64,000 nt of DNA from Bacteroidota bacterium (GCA_029974985.1 JARKQC010000154.1:44670-108669); one strand, 5' to 3'. Shown: positions 7,712 to 17,817, counted from the first letter of the stretch. Notes: generated by a model not told the origin, from the letters alone. Numbers and translations are program-made.

Positions 7712-9775
7712 ATGTTTAATTTTAAAGGTATAATAAAAATAATGCTATTTTCAGCTTCTTTGATAGCTTTTGCAAGTTGCAATGAGACAAAAAAAGAAAC
7801 AAGCGATATTGTAGAACAAAAAGAAAAATCAATTGATTCTGCTAATTTTGATTTCTCTGTTAATCCGGGCGAAGATTTCTTCAAATATACTAATGGTAAT
7901 TGGATGAAAAATAATCCAATACCCGATGCCGAATCAAGATGGGGAGCTTTTAATATTCTAAATCTCGAAAATCAAAAAAAACTCTTAACATTGTTTGAAG
8001 AAGCCGCAAGTGGCTCTCATAATGACCCAAAATGGAAACAAATTGGTGATTTTTACGCATCGGGTATGGACACTGCAAAAATTGAAGAAGCGGGAATTTC
8101 GCCATTAAAACAATATTTTGAAAAAATTGATGCAATTTCTTCTATTGATGATGTTCTCAAAATGACAGGTGAAATGGCAAGCTATGGTATGAATCCATTT
8201 TTCCATTTCTATGCTGGTGCTGATGATAAAAATAGCGAAATGATGGTTGCAAGTTTATATCAAGGCGGCTTGGGATTGCCAGATAGAGACTACTATTTTC
8301 CAAAAGATGATCGTTCAAAAATGATTTTAGATGAGTATAAAAAGCATTTAGGTAAAATGTTTGTTCTTTTTGGACAATCAAAGGAAGAAGCAAATAAATC
8401 AAGTGAAACTATATTAAATATCGAAACTAAAATTGCAGAGGCTTCATCTACACGTCTCGAACTTCGCGACCCTGTTAAAAATTATAATAAAATGCTAATT
8501 GATGACTTACAAAAGAAAACATCAAACTTTAATTGGACTTTATTTTTTGAAGCATTAAATGTAGAAAAACCAACTGATATTGTTGTAGGACAACCAAAAT
8601 TTTTCGAATCAATAGCTAAATTAATAAAAAGTGTTCCCGTAGAAAACTGGAAAATATTCTTTAAATGGAAAATTTTAAATGAATCTGCGGCATATTTAAA
8701 TAATGCTTTTGTAAATCAGAATTTTGAATTTTATGGTAAAATTTTATCTGGTAGCAAAGTAAATCAAGATAGATGGAAAAGAGTATTAAATACTACAAGC
8801 GCAGCTCTCGGCGAGGCAGTTGGAAAAATTTATACTGAAAAATATTTTCCAGCCTCTTCAAAAGAAAAAATGCTTAAACTTGTTGCTAATTTGAAATTGG
8901 CTCTTAAAGATAGAATTTCAAATTTAACTTGGATGAGCGACGCTACAAAAGAAAAAGCACTTGTTAAACTCGAAAAAATTAATGTTAAAATTGGTTATCC
9001 CGACAAATGGAAAGATTATTCTTCTATAAAAGTTATAAGAGATAGCTATATTACAAACATAATCAATACTAATATTTTCGAAGTAAAAGATAATTTATCA
9101 AAAATTGGAAAACCTGTTGATAGAGCAGAATGGGGTATGACTCCTCAAACTGTAAACGCTTATTATAGTCCAAATATGAACGAAATAGTATTTCCCGCCG
9201 CAATTTTGCAACCACCTTTCTTTTTCCCCGATGGTGATGATGCGGTAAATTATGGTGCAATTGGTGTTGTAATAGGACACGAAATGACACATGGATTCGA
9301 TGACCAAGGTCGCCAATTCGATGCAAATGGAAATTTAACTGATTGGTGGACTCCAGAAGATGCAAGTAAGTTCAACGAAAAAGTAAAAGTACTTGTCAAC
9401 CAAGCAAACGCATACAAAATTATTGATGATATGACAGTTAATGGCGAGCTAACATTAGGCGAAAACATCGCTGATTTTGGTGGATTAACAGTTTCTCTTG
9501 TTGCACTCAATAAAGCATTAAATAAAAATTTAGAATCCCCTCAAATTGATGGATTTACTCCATTACAAAGATTCTTCATCTCTTATTCTCAGGTTTGGAG
9601 ACAAAATATTCGTGATGAGGAAACGATAAGAAGATTAAAAGAAGATGTTCACTCACCGGGTGAATATCGTGTTAATGGTGCTTTACCGAATGTCCCCGAA
9701 TTTTATCAAGCATTCAATATTAAAGAAGGCGATAAATTATATATTCCAGCTGAAAAAAGAGCAGTTATTTGGTAA
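7712..9775 (+). CDS. M13-family (neprilysin/PepO-like) zinc metalloendopeptidase, lipoprotein
   Basis: A protein of 687 residues, the usual M13 length. The N-terminus is a lipoprotein signal ending in FASC with Cys23 as the lipidation site. The M13 N-terminal domain begins VNPGEDFFKYTNGNWMK. The zinc motif HEMTH is near residues 522-526 in VIGHEMTHGFDDQG, followed by GENIADFGG (~583), which supplies the third zinc ligand Glu. The C-terminus ends in the family's usual Trp. It should cleave peptides in the periplasm or on the surface. The gene stands alone, with a strong terminator directly after it. Confidence 0.93.
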   Translation: MFNFKGIIKIMLFSASLIAFASCNETKKETSDIVEQKEKSIDSANFDFSVNPGEDFFKYTNGNWMKNNPIPDAESRWGAFNILNLENQKKLLTLFEEAASGSHNDPKWKQIGDFYASGMDTAKIEEAGISPLKQYFEKIDAISSIDDVLKMTGEMASYGMNPFFHFYAGADDKNSEMMVASLYQGGLGLPDRDYYFPKDDRSKMILDEYKKHLGKMFVLFGQSKEEANKSSETILNIETKIAEASSTRLELRDPVKNYNKMLIDDLQKKTSNFNWTLFFEALNVEKPTDIVVGQPKFFESIAKLIKSVPVENWKIFFKWKILNESAAYLNNAFVNQNFEFYGKILSGSKVNQDRWKRVLNTTSAALGEAVGKIYTEKYFPASSKEKMLKLVANLKLALKDRISNLTWMSDATKEKALVKLEKINVKIGYPDKWKDYSSIKVIRDSYITNIINTNIFEVKDNLSKIGKPVDRAEWGMTPQTVNAYYSPNMNEIVFPAAILQPPFFFPDGDDAVNYGAIGVVIGHEMTHGFDDQGRQFDANGNLTDWWTPEDASKFNEKVKVLVNQANAYKIIDDMTVNGELTLGENIADFGGLTVSLVALNKALNKNLESPQIDGFTPLQRFFISYSQVWRQNIRDEETIRRLKEDVHSPGEYRVNGALPNVPEFYQAFNIKEGDKLYIPAEKRAVIW

Positions 9776-9796
9776 TATAAATTGATTTTTCTAAAT

Positions 9797-9832
9797 GAGG
9801 TTGATTAGCAATTAATCAGCCTCTTTTTTTTT
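9797..9832 (+). terminator. Rho-independent terminator after the M13 peptidase
   Basis: The stem GAGGTTGATTA (9797-9807) pairs with TAATCAGCCTC (9813-9823), with one T-G pair, and is followed by a run of nine T. It sits 21 bases after the stop codon. Confidence 0.85.
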
Positions 9833-9900
9833 CAAATTACCACAAAAAAAAAAGGAAAGCACTTCTGCCCTCCCTTCAAAATTATTAAGAAATAATTATA

Positions 9901-10206
9901 CTATTTCAAAATTATTAACTTTTCGCTTACTTTTAAATTGCCGCAATTAAGAATGATTGTATATTCTCCATTAGATAAATTACTAAGATTTACTTTTAAT
10001 GATTGAGAATTAAAATTGATTAAATTTTGCGATAAATCTTGAACCATTCTACCTGATAAATCATAAATTTTTAAGTTGCTTGATGAGCAATCGTTTGTAG
10101 TGAGTGATATTTCTATATTATCATAAGCGGGGTTAGGAGAAATTTTTAGAGATAAATTATCTAATTCACTTTTCATATCTCTAACTGATACATTTTTTTC
10201 AATACA
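9901..10206 (-). pseudogene. Orphan type IX secretion C-terminal tail, truncated gene end
   Basis: This is only the last ~100 codons of a secreted protein: LKISPNPAYDNIEISL, then LKIYDLSGRMVQDL and LSNGEYTIILN, the beta-rich Por-secretion-system tail that normally ends proteins of several hundred residues. The frame is open upstream of the first ATG (10176) back to a stop at 10207-10209, and the coding character ends where the inverted repeat begins (about 10191-10206). No cargo domain, signal peptide or start is present. I infer that the 5' part was lost by a rearrangement at the repeat. A standalone 91-residue protein is possible but would not be exported without a signal. Confidence 0.7.
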
Positions 10207-10304
10207 TTATACAATTAATTATTATTTATTGATAAGCATTTATAAAATTAAAAAAAAATCTAATTAATAAATGAAATCATTTTTTTTATTAAGATAAAAA
10301 TCAC

Positions 10305-10312
10305 TATTTTTG
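10305..10312 (+). promoter_or_regulatory. -7 element of the tRNA-Pro promoter
   Basis: TATTTTTG fits the Bacteroidota -7 consensus TAnnTTTG and lies 14 bases before the first tRNA base. The corresponding -33 position reads TTTT rather than TTTG. The same sequence is kept in the inverted copy. Confidence 0.5.
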
Positions 10313-10326
10313 AATTTTGTATTGTT

Positions 10327-10400
10327 CGGGATGTAGCGCAGCCCGGTAGCGCACTACTTTGGGGTAGTAGGGGTCGGGGGTTCAAATCCCCCCATTCCGA
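10327..10400 (+). tRNA. tRNA-Pro (anticodon GGG)
   Basis: A 74-base cloverleaf. The acceptor stem CGGGATG pairs with CATTCCG (one G-T pair), the D-arm is GCGC/GCGC, the anticodon stem CTACT/AGTAG encloses loop TTGGGGT (anticodon GGG at loop positions 3-5), and the T-arm GGGGG/CCCCC encloses TTCAAAT. The discriminator base is A and CCA is not encoded. An identical copy lies on the minus strand at 38900-38973. Confidence 0.97.
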
Positions 10401-10472
10401 CAAAAATTCACTTCTTTTAACTGCTTAAATAGCAATAGTTTAGAAATATATTGTTCATCTGGTAAACTCAGG

Positions 10473-10492
10473 CAACGGAGCATGCCCCGTTG
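10473..10492. repeat. 20-base near-perfect palindrome downstream of tRNA-Pro
   Basis: CAACGGAGCATGCCCCGTTG is nearly self-complementary (one mismatched pair) and is GC-rich against an AT-rich background. It is present in the inverted copy (38809-38828). A related ATGCCCCGTTG string occurs at 38605-38615, so it belongs to a small dispersed repeat family rather than being a tRNA-specific terminator. Confidence 0.6.
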
Positions 10493-10561
10493 TCTATTTC
10501 ATTTAGTAATATTTAGGTAGGATAATCATTTTACAAGATAAGAAAGTCTCTTATACAATAT

Positions 10562-10597
10562 AAAAAAACTGCCCTATTTTTTCTATAAGGCAGTTTT
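10562..10597 (-). terminator. Terminator of the peroxiredoxin gene
   Basis: On the minus strand, AAAACTGCC at 10597-10589 pairs with GGCAGTTTT across an A-rich loop and is followed by seven T (bases 10568-10562 read as A on the plus strand). It lies 27 bases past the stop codon. Confidence 0.75.
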
Positions 10598-10623
10598 AGT
10601 AATTTAACAACAAATTAAATAAA

Positions 10624-11331
10624 TTATTTTTTAATTATTTTATTTAATACAGTATCTTTATCTAATTTTTTTGTACAGAAGAACCAATCATAGCATTTTA
10701 CATCTTCAGCTTTACTTTCCATTCTTTCTTTTGCGACGCCACAAGAGCCAGCAGTAGGAACGATAACATCATCGCCGGGACGCCAATCAGCGGGAGTTGC
10801 TACGCTAAATACATCAGCAGTTTGAAGTGCAATGAGAACGCGATACAATTCGTCAAAATTACGTCCTAAGCTTAATGGATAATAAATAATAGTTCTAATA
10901 ATACCTTTTGGGTCAATCACAAATACAGCTCTAACGGCTTTTGTATTGCTCTCGCCCGGCATCATCATTCCATATTTAGAAGCCACTTCCATAGTAATAT
11001 CTTCAATTAGTGGGAAAGTAACTTCAACATCTTTCATACCTTTGTATTCAATTTTTTCTTTGATTGTTCTTAACCAAGCAATATGGCTATATAAACCATC
11101 AACTGAAAGACCAACGAGTTTACAATTTGCGGCATTGAATTGCTTTTCCATCGAAGCAAAAGTCATAAATTCAGATGTACAAACGGGTGTAAAATCAGCT
11201 GGATGACTAAATAAAATAACCCAACTTCCACTATAATCAGCTGGAAAATTAATTTCACCTTGAGTAGTAATTGCTTTAAATTCAGGAGCTTTGTCGCCAA
11301 TTCTTGGCATTGAAAATACTTCTTTTTCCAT
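10624..11331 (-). CDS. Peroxiredoxin of the Prx6/archaeal AhpC-TSA type
   Basis: A protein of 235 residues, longer than classic AhpC. It has the peroxidatic motif PADFTPVCT with Cys51 and two C-terminal cysteines, Cys213 and Cys219, in KCYDWFFC. This five-residue-spaced pair is typical of long archaeal-type Prx6 enzymes, where one acts as the resolving cysteine. It reduces hydrogen and organic peroxides in the cytoplasm. A second possible start is Met8 (MPRIGDKAPEF), which is where most relatives begin; I kept the first ATG. The gene is monocistronic, with its own terminator. Confidence 0.93.
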   Translation of the reverse strand: MEKEVFSMPRIGDKAPEFKAITTQGEINFPADYSGSWVILFSHPADFTPVCTSEFMTFASMEKQFNAANCKLVGLSVDGLYSHIAWLRTIKEKIEYKGMKDVEVTFPLIEDITMEVASKYGMMMPGESNTKAVRAVFVIDPKGIIRTIIYYPLSLGRNFDELYRVLIALQTADVFSVATPADWRPGDDVIVPTAGSCGVAKERMESKAEDVKCYDWFFCTKKLDKDTVLNKIIKK

Positions 11332-11483
11332 TTTAATAACCTATTTGATTTTGAGAAAAATAAATTATAAATATTTATTTTAAATAAATATAAATTCTAA
11401 TATGTATAACGTTTTAGTTTGGGATAAATTATATTTTCATTTTTTTTAAATCATAATAAAATATAAGAATTAACTATAATTCA

Positions 11484-12152
11484 TCATTTAATCAATTCTT
11501 TTAAATCATCTATGAATTTATCGAACATTTTAACTTTATTTGATTCTTGAATATTTGTTTCACTAAGAACATATCCACCGTCTAAATCAATTTCTACGAT
11601 TGCACGACCTTTTTTAGTAGGAAATGCTTCAAAAAGCGTATTATCTTCATCTGGTGTTATAAAAAACAATTTGATATGTTTTGTATAAGAATTGTGTGAA
11701 AGTTTTGTTTTCCAATAACCCGTTTGTGCAATCCTTTCTCTTAAAGTAACTTTTATAGAAAGAACCGCGATGATTTTCATATCTTGAGGTCTATATATTA
11801 TCAAATCAACATCTGGCAGATGACAACCATATTTACCGTAATCAACTAATAAATTTCTTTTTAATAAATTTAGTTCTTCAGATAAATTTTCTGCTTTAGT
11901 CCTTTCAAGTTTATTTCCATTAATCAGTTCAAGTCCAAGCTCTTTTATTTGATCTTTTATGATATATTCAATTAAACGTTCAAAACTTTTACCTTTAAAT
12001 GATCGCCAAGACTGTTCATGGTCTTGCCCTTCAAAATCCTTTTTGTGTTTGGATTTTACTTCTTTTAATAGTTGTGAAATATATTTATAAGCATCATAGC
12101 CATATTTTTTCTTATAATTATCATATATATTATAAATATCCTGTATTGTCAT
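11484..12152 (-). CDS. Type II restriction endonuclease, BsaWI-like (CCGG family)
   Basis: A protein of 222 residues. LPDVDLIIYRP (~residues 111-121) followed by LSIKVTLRERIAQTGYWK (~131-148) forms the PD...K core, with the downstream K(V/S)xLRER segment characteristic of the CCGG-recognising group (Cfr10I/NgoMIV/BsaWI). I lean to BsaWI-like from overall appearance and length; this is recognition from memory, not a search. It follows the methyltransferase by 7 bases on the same strand and probably shares its message. The frame is intact, unlike the two nucleases at the left of the window. Confidence 0.75.
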   Translation of the reverse strand: MTIQDIYNIYDNYKKKYGYDAYKYISQLLKEVKSKHKKDFEGQDHEQSWRSFKGKSFERLIEYIIKDQIKELGLELINGNKLERTKAENLSEELNLLKRNLLVDYGKYGCHLPDVDLIIYRPQDMKIIAVLSIKVTLRERIAQTGYWKTKLSHNSYTKHIKLFFITPDEDNTLFEAFPTKKGRAIVEIDLDGGYVLSETNIQESNKVKMFDKFIDDLKELIK

Positions 12153-12159
12153 ATTTAAT

Positions 12160-13470
12160 TTATATCTTTTCCATTATTAATATATATTCAGTAGGATAAG
12201 CAAGTTTGATATTTGTATCATTTGCTTTAACAAATTGACCAGTAGAATTGTCGCGAGTTGAGGGGAGCATTTTAGATGGTATTTCCCTATGAATAATTTT
12301 ATGTGTTCGAAAGCCAATATTTTCAAATTGTTCTTTAAAAACTTCAGCATTTAATATTCTTACACCTTTAAATTCAGTATTTCCAATTACAATACAAGCA
12401 AGCCCACCAATACTTAACACTCTTTTCATTTCTTTAAAAGTTTCTAACATATCAAAAAAATAATTTTCAACCTCTCTTGATTTTTTAGTTTTACCAAGAT
12501 TATTCACTATTTCTTTACCCAAATTACTTTGAATGTCATTTGTAGAATCATTTTTATACGCGCTTCCTATGAATTTTTTTCTAAATTCAGATAATTCTTC
12601 TAAATATCCAAACCATAGTGAAGGAAGTTGATGTAAATCAGCATATTCATAAGAAGTAACATAAGGCGGACTCGTAACTATAAGTTTGGCTTGATTATCT
12701 TCACATTTTATATTTCTTGAATCAGAACAATTTACACTTCTATAATGATTGATATTATTCTTTACTTCTAATGAAAGAATTTTATCAAATTCATAATGCT
12801 GTTTTATCATTTTATTCGATTGATTGTAAAAAAGAGTAATTGGTTCGTAAATTTTCTTTTTTAAATCTCGAGTTGGTTTAATGCTTTTTTGCATCCAAAT
12901 GGAACATGATTTAAGAATTTGTGCAAAAGAAATTAGAAAGAAGTTTTTTATTTCTTGATTGTTAATTTCTAAAATTGTAGAAAATATAATCGCTAATTTT
13001 TCTTTTTGACTTGGTAAAAACCAATAATCAATTCTATCATTATTAGGAACATTTTTAAGAGCAGTGGACAGATACTTCTCGTAGTTCCCATTAAATCTAT
13101 TTTCTAATTTTAATTTTATTAAATTAAATTCTTTCAATAATTCAGAAGTTTTAATTGGAGTGGTTTTTACATTTGCTAATAAATATGCAATTTCATTTAT
13201 ATCATTACCTATACCAATTCTATTATTTACAATAGCTTCGACAATTGTAGTACCGCTTCCCATAAAAGGGTCAATAATAATATCATTTTCATTAGAATAT
13301 TCTTTTATTAATCTCGAAGCAAGTTGAGGAATAAATTTAGCTGGATAAGTATAATAACCGTGAGTAATATACGATGTATCTTTTATTGTTTTATCAATAA
13401 ATGACCACGAGTAATCAATCGCAATATTACTTAAATCACTTAAATTTTCAGTAAAATTTACTTTCAGCAT
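12160..13470 (-). CDS. Type II DNA methyltransferase, partner of the BsaWI-like nuclease
   Basis: A protein of 436 residues. The AdoMet motif DPFMGSGTTIVEAIVNN is near residue 65, and the catalytic motif TSPPYVTSYEYADLHQLPSL near 262, so motif I precedes motif IV. SPPY fits cytosine-N4 or adenine-N6 amino methylation. The N-terminus (HGYYTYPAKFIPQLASRLI) is the usual lead-in of this methylase group. It is the first gene of a two-gene restriction-modification operon, so protection would be made before the nuclease. The neighbours, peroxiredoxin and metG, are ordinary housekeeping genes. Confidence 0.87.
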   Translation of the reverse strand: MLKVNFTENLSDLSNIAIDYSWSFIDKTIKDTSYITHGYYTYPAKFIPQLASRLIKEYSNENDIIIDPFMGSGTTIVEAIVNNRIGIGNDINEIAYLLANVKTTPIKTSELLKEFNLIKLKLENRFNGNYEKYLSTALKNVPNNDRIDYWFLPSQKEKLAIIFSTILEINNQEIKNFFLISFAQILKSCSIWMQKSIKPTRDLKKKIYEPITLFYNQSNKMIKQHYEFDKILSLEVKNNINHYRSVNCSDSRNIKCEDNQAKLIVTSPPYVTSYEYADLHQLPSLWFGYLEELSEFRKKFIGSAYKNDSTNDIQSNLGKEIVNNLGKTKKSREVENYFFDMLETFKEMKRVLSIGGLACIVIGNTEFKGVRILNAEVFKEQFENIGFRTHKIIHREIPSKMLPSTRDNSTGQFVKANDTNIKLAYPTEYILIMEKI

Positions 13471-13540
13471 AATTATTTATAAAAATATTCTAAATTATTT
13501 TATTAAAGTAAAAGAAATAACAATTGTTTTATTGCAATTC

Positions 13541-15694
13541 TTATTTAACTTCTGCTCCCGAAGGCATATCTTGTTCAGTAGTTACAAAGCAGAGTTTTCC
13601 GTCGTGGTTTGCCGCAAGCATCATACCTTGCGATTCTTCACCCATTAATTTCGCAGGTTTTAAATTGGAGACCACAACAATAGTTTTCCCTACTAAATAT
13701 TCGGGTTCGTAATGCTCGGCTATACCAGCTAAAATTTGGCGAGTACTATCAGAGATTTCTACTTGTAATTTCAATAATTTTTTAGATTTTTTTACTTTTT
13801 CAGCCGAAAGAATTTTAGCAGTTTTTAATTTTATTTTCTGAAAATCATTAATATCAATTAAATCTTCATCGTTTTCGATTTTATTAGATTGCTTATCCCC
13901 TAATTTATCAACTTGTTTAGCAATAATTTCATCTTCAATTTTTGCAAAAAGTATTACGGTATCATTAATAATATGATTTTGTTCTAAATCGGGTATAAAG
14001 GAATTTTTCCAATAATTTTGCTCGTTCGTTTCACTAATTGATTCACCCGTATAAATATTAATATTTAAAATACTTGCAATTTTCGAACTCGTATATGGAG
14101 TAATTGGTGCAAAAAGTATTGCTAAACTACGAACTAATTGAACGCATACGAAAAGTGTTTTAGCCGCGTATTCTCTATCTGTTTTAATTTTTTTCCAAGG
14201 TTCTTCATCGTTGAAATATTTATTTGCAGCGCGTGCAACATTCATAATTTCAGTTAAAGCATCTCGAAATCTAAATCTATTAAATAATTCGATTGATTTA
14301 TCTATTCCTTTTTTGAGTGAAAGAATGACATCATAATCATTTTGTGAATATTTTTCAATAAATTCTTTTGAAAAATCAGCATTTTCTGAATTTGATATCT
14401 TTTGCCAATCAAAATATAAATCTTTGTATTTATTGCTTAATTCGGGTACTTTTCCATCAAAATTTTTATGAATAAATTGTAAAGAGCGATTAACGAAATT
14501 CCCAAAAATTGCGGCTAATTCATTATTATTTCTTTGTTGAAAATCTTTCCATGTAAAATCGGCATCTTTTGTTTCGGGCATATTCATTGCAAGTGTATAT
14601 CTTAGCACATCATTATATTGTGGTTCGGCAAAATCAATATAAAAATCTTTTAAATCAATAGACCAATTCCGTGATTTTGAAAATTTTTCACCTTCGAGAT
14701 TTAAAAATTCATTCGCTGGAACGTTATTGGGTAAAATATAATTACCCTTACCGTATAAATATGCTGGAAATAGTAGTGCATGAAAAACAATATTATCTTT
14801 TCCAATAAATGCTAAATATCGAGTTTCCTCATCTTGCCACCAATTTTTCCAATCTTTATTATTTTTTTCAGCCCAAATCTTTGTAAATGAAATATATCCA
14901 AAAACAGCATCGAACCATACGTATAATACTTTTCCTTTTGCATTTTCTTCGTTTACACCGGGTATCCCACTTAATGGCACTCCCCAAGTCATATCGCGAG
15001 TAACAGCTCTTTCTTGTAATCCAGCTTTAAGCCAGCTTTGTGTTTGCGCTATTACGTTATCTTTCCATATTCCTTTTTTATCTTCAATAAATTTTTCTAA
15101 ATATTCTTGAAATTTGTTAAACTCGAAATACCAATGAACTGTTTTTCTGACTTCGGGCGTTTTTCCACTAACAATAGAAATTGGATTTTTTAACTCTAAT
15201 TGGTCGTAATAAGCTCCGCAACTATCGCATTGATCTCCACGAGCTTTGTCATAAGCACAGTTCGGGCAAACGCCTTCTACATATCTATCTGGTAAGAACA
15301 TATTTGCAAATGAGTCGTAAAACTGCTCTTCTTCCTTTTCTATTAAATATCCTTTTTTAAGGAAATCTGAAAAAAATTCACGAGCTGTTTCGTGGTGTAG
15401 CGGCAAAGAAGTGCGAGAATAAACATTAAAAGTCATTCCAAATTTTTCGAATGCTTCTTTATTCGCATAATGATATTTATCAACTATTTCTTGAGGGCTA
15501 ACTTTTTCTTTCTCGGCTGAAATTGTGATAGCTACGCCGTGCTCGTCAGAGCCGCACACATAAAGTACCTCATTTCCAGAAATTCTTAAAAATCGTGCAT
15601 AAATATCAGCGGGCAGATATGCACCCGAAATATGACCGAGATGTATATATCCATTTGCATAAGGTAAGGCAGAAGTTATTAATGTTCTTTTCAT
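13541..15694 (-). CDS. metG: Methionyl-tRNA synthetase with C-terminal tRNA-binding domain
   Basis: A protein of 717 residues. The class I signatures are YIHLGH (residues 16-21) and KFSKS (~331); a four-cysteine zinc knuckle CPNC...CDSC lies near 142-162. Residues ~610-717 form an EMAP-II-like OB-fold tRNA-binding domain (INDFQKIKLKTAKIL to LVGKTIVVVSNL and GMMLAA), as in dimeric MetG of many Bacteroidota. It charges tRNA-Met, including the initiator. The gene is preceded by an AT-rich spacer holding the dnaK terminator. Confidence 0.97.
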   Translation of the reverse strand: MKRTLITSALPYANGYIHLGHISGAYLPADIYARFLRISGNEVLYVCGSDEHGVAITISAEKEKVSPQEIVDKYHYANKEAFEKFGMTFNVYSRTSLPLHHETAREFFSDFLKKGYLIEKEEEQFYDSFANMFLPDRYVEGVCPNCAYDKARGDQCDSCGAYYDQLELKNPISIVSGKTPEVRKTVHWYFEFNKFQEYLEKFIEDKKGIWKDNVIAQTQSWLKAGLQERAVTRDMTWGVPLSGIPGVNEENAKGKVLYVWFDAVFGYISFTKIWAEKNNKDWKNWWQDEETRYLAFIGKDNIVFHALLFPAYLYGKGNYILPNNVPANEFLNLEGEKFSKSRNWSIDLKDFYIDFAEPQYNDVLRYTLAMNMPETKDADFTWKDFQQRNNNELAAIFGNFVNRSLQFIHKNFDGKVPELSNKYKDLYFDWQKISNSENADFSKEFIEKYSQNDYDVILSLKKGIDKSIELFNRFRFRDALTEIMNVARAANKYFNDEEPWKKIKTDREYAAKTLFVCVQLVRSLAILFAPITPYTSSKIASILNINIYTGESISETNEQNYWKNSFIPDLEQNHIINDTVILFAKIEDEIIAKQVDKLGDKQSNKIENDEDLIDINDFQKIKLKTAKILSAEKVKKSKKLLKLQVEISDSTRQILAGIAEHYEPEYLVGKTIVVVSNLKPAKLMGEESQGMMLAANHDGKLCFVTTEQDMPSGAEVK

Positions 15695-15862
15695 TTATAA
15701 ACTTTTTTAATAATTAAATTTCAACAAATCTCAAAAATAATCAAAATATAGATAAGATTTTAATTAATAGTAATTAATGATAAGAATAAAGAAATTGTTT
15801 TTGAGGTATATTTTAAGAATAATAAAATATTGGAAAATTTTGTGGATTGAAAAATAAAAAGA

Positions 15863-15901
15863 AATATTTATCCGATGGTATAAGACCACCGGATAAATAT
15901 T
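15863..15901 (-). terminator. Terminator of dnaK
   Basis: A 16-base stem (AATATTTATCCG and following bases against CGGATAAATATT) with one internal mismatch and a short loop. On the minus strand it is followed by a T-rich stretch (CTTTTTATTTTTC). It starts 11 bases after the dnaK stop. Confidence 0.75.
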
Positions 15902-15912
15902 ATTATAGAATA

Positions 15913-17817
15913 TTATTTTTTGTCGTCATCAACAACTGTATATTCAGCTTCTTCTACTGTATCTTCTTTTTTAGTTTCGTTTTGAGTATCAGCGTTTTGT
16001 TGCGAAGCGCCGGCGTCTGCATTTTGATACATACGAGTAGATGCATCACTCCAAATTTTATTAAGCTCGTCCATAGCAGGTCTAATATTATCAGCGTTTT
16101 CTTTCAGTGCAGTTGCTAATTTTTCTTTTGCTTCTATTATTTTATTTTTATCGTCTTGTTGAAGTTTATCACCAAGTTCATTAAGTTGCTTTTCAGTTGA
16201 ATAAACAAGTGAATCTGCTTGATTACGTAAATCAATTTCTTCACGGCGTTTTTTGTCTTCTTCTGAGTGTTTTTGAGCATCATTTTTCATTTTCTCAATT
16301 TCTTCTTTAGAAATTCCGCTTGATGATTCAATTCTAATATTCTGTTCTTTACCCGAAGCTTTATCTTTAGCAGTAACTCCCAAAATACCATTGGCATCGA
16401 TATCAAATGTAACTTCTACTTGTGGAACGCCACGTGGTGCTGGTGGAATGCCATCTAAATGGAATCGTCCGAGCGAGCGGTTGTCGCGTGCCATTGGACG
16501 CTCACCTTGCAATACGTGAACTTCAACACTTGTCTGATTATCCGACGCAGTTGAGAAAATTTCTGATTTACGTGTTGGAATAGTAGTATTTGCTTGGATC
16601 ATAGGTGTCATAACTCCACCCAAAGTTTCAATACCAAGTGTAAGCGGAGTAACATCGAGCAATAATATATCTTGAACATCGCCAGCAAGTACGCCACCTT
16701 GAATTGCCGCACCAACTGCAACTACTTCATCGGGATTTACACCGCGTGAAGGTTCTTTTCCAAAGAAATTTTTAACCAATTCTTGAATTTTAGGAATACG
16801 TGTCGAACCACCCACTAATATTACTTCATCAATTTGTGTTGGAGTTAATTTAGCATCTTTCATTGCGGCTTCACAAGGTAATAAAGATTTTTCGAATAAA
16901 TCCGCACATAGATTTTCAAACTTTGCACGTGTAATATTGATATTAAAGTGCTTAGGTCCGTCTTGCGTAGCTGTGATAAATGGCAAACTTACGTCTGTTT
17001 GTAACATTTGTGATAATTCAATTTTTGCTTTTTCAGCGGCTTCACGTAATCTTTGAAGTGCCATAGCATCTTTACGTAAGTCAATATTTTCAAGACGCTT
17101 GAACTCATCAGCAAGATAATCAATTAATCTTTGGTCAAAATTATCTCCACCTAAGTGAGTATCGCCACTTGTTGATTTTACTTCAAAAACCCCATCTCCA
17201 ATTTCTAAAATTGAAATATCAAACGTACCGCCACCTAAATCGTAAACCGCAACAGTCATATTTTTGCCTTTTTTATCAAGCCCATAAGAAAGTGCCGCCG
17301 CAGTTGGCTCATTAATAATACGCTTAACTGTTAAACCAGCAATTTCACCCGCGTCTTTTGTGGCTTGTCTTTGTGCATCATTGAAATATGCTGGAACTGT
17401 AATCACTGCTTCTGTAATTTTCTGTCCTAAGTAATCCTCTGCTGTTTGCTTCATTTTTTGAAGAATCATAGCAGAAACTTCAGGTGCAGAATATTTTTTT
17501 CCATCAATATCCACTCTTATTGAGCCACCATCATCACTTGCAACAACTTTAAATGGAACCATTTTAGCTTCTTCAGTAACTTCGTTTAAGCGACGTCCCA
17601 TAAATCTTTTTATCGAATATACTGTATTATGTGGATTGGTAACTGCTTGGCGTTTAGCGGCTTGACCTACTAATCTCTCGCCACTTTTTGTAAATCCTAC
17701 CATTGATGGAGTAGTTCTTGCACCCTCACTATTAGCAATTACTATAGGGCTTGAACCTTCCATTACAGATACACATGAATTTGTAGTACCTAAATCAATT
17801 CCAATAATTTTTCCCAT
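15913..17817 (-). CDS. dnaK: DnaK, Hsp70 chaperone
   Basis: A protein of 634 residues, full length. The N-terminus [16 protein letters not shown] is the phosphate-1 motif, with [12 protein letters not shown] (~190s) and the [14 protein letters not shown] signature in the ATPase domain. The substrate-binding part begins around [14 protein letters not shown] (~385), and the acidic C-terminal tail follows a disordered Q/N-rich segment. It folds and refolds proteins in an ATP cycle with DnaJ and GrpE; neither of those is adjacent. The start is preceded by AAGGAG six bases upstream. The region upstream carries two AGACAnnnTGTCT palindromes, likely a regulatory site. Confidence 0.98.
   Translation of the reverse strand: MGKIIGIDLGTTNSCVSVMEGSSPIVIANSEGARTTPSMVGFTKSGERLVGQAAKRQAVTNPHNTVYSIKRFMGRRLNEVTEEAKMVPFKVVASDDGGSIRVDIDGKKYSAPEVSAMILQKMKQTAEDYLGQKITEAVITVPAYFNDAQRQATKDAGEIAGLTVKRIINEPTAAALSYGLDKKGKNMTVAVYDLGGGTFDISILEIGDGVFEVKSTSGDTHLGGDNFDQRLIDYLADEFKRLENIDLRKDAMALQRLREAAEKAKIELSQMLQTDVSLPFITATQDGPKHFNINITRAKFENLCADLFEKSLLPCEAAMKDAKLTPTQIDEVILVGGSTRIPKIQELVKNFFGKEPSRGVNPDEVVAVGAAIQGGVLAGDVQDILLLDVTPLTLGIETLGGVMTPMIQANTTIPTRKSEIFSTASDNQTSVEVHVLQGERPMARDNRSLGRFHLDGIPPAPRGVPQVEVTFDIDANGILGVTAKDKASGKEQNIRIESSSGISKEEIEKMKNDAQKHSEEDKKRREEIDLRNQADSLVYSTEKQLNELGDKLQQDDKNKIIEAKEKLATALKENADNIRPAMDELNKIWSDASTRMYQNADAGASQQNADTQNETKKEDTVEEAEYTVVDDDKK

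Larger units (their letters stand above)
10191..10532. repeat. Left arm of a ~340 bp inverted repeat containing tRNA-Pro
   Basis: This segment matches the reverse complement of 38769-39110 almost throughout, including the upstream AT-rich leader, the whole tRNA gene, the downstream palindrome and the TAATATTTAGGTAGGATAA end. Small differences occur (for example TATATTGTTCATC here against TATTTTATTCATC in the other copy). The arms lie 28.2 kb apart in opposite orientation, so recombination between them would invert the intervening segment. Confidence 0.9.
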
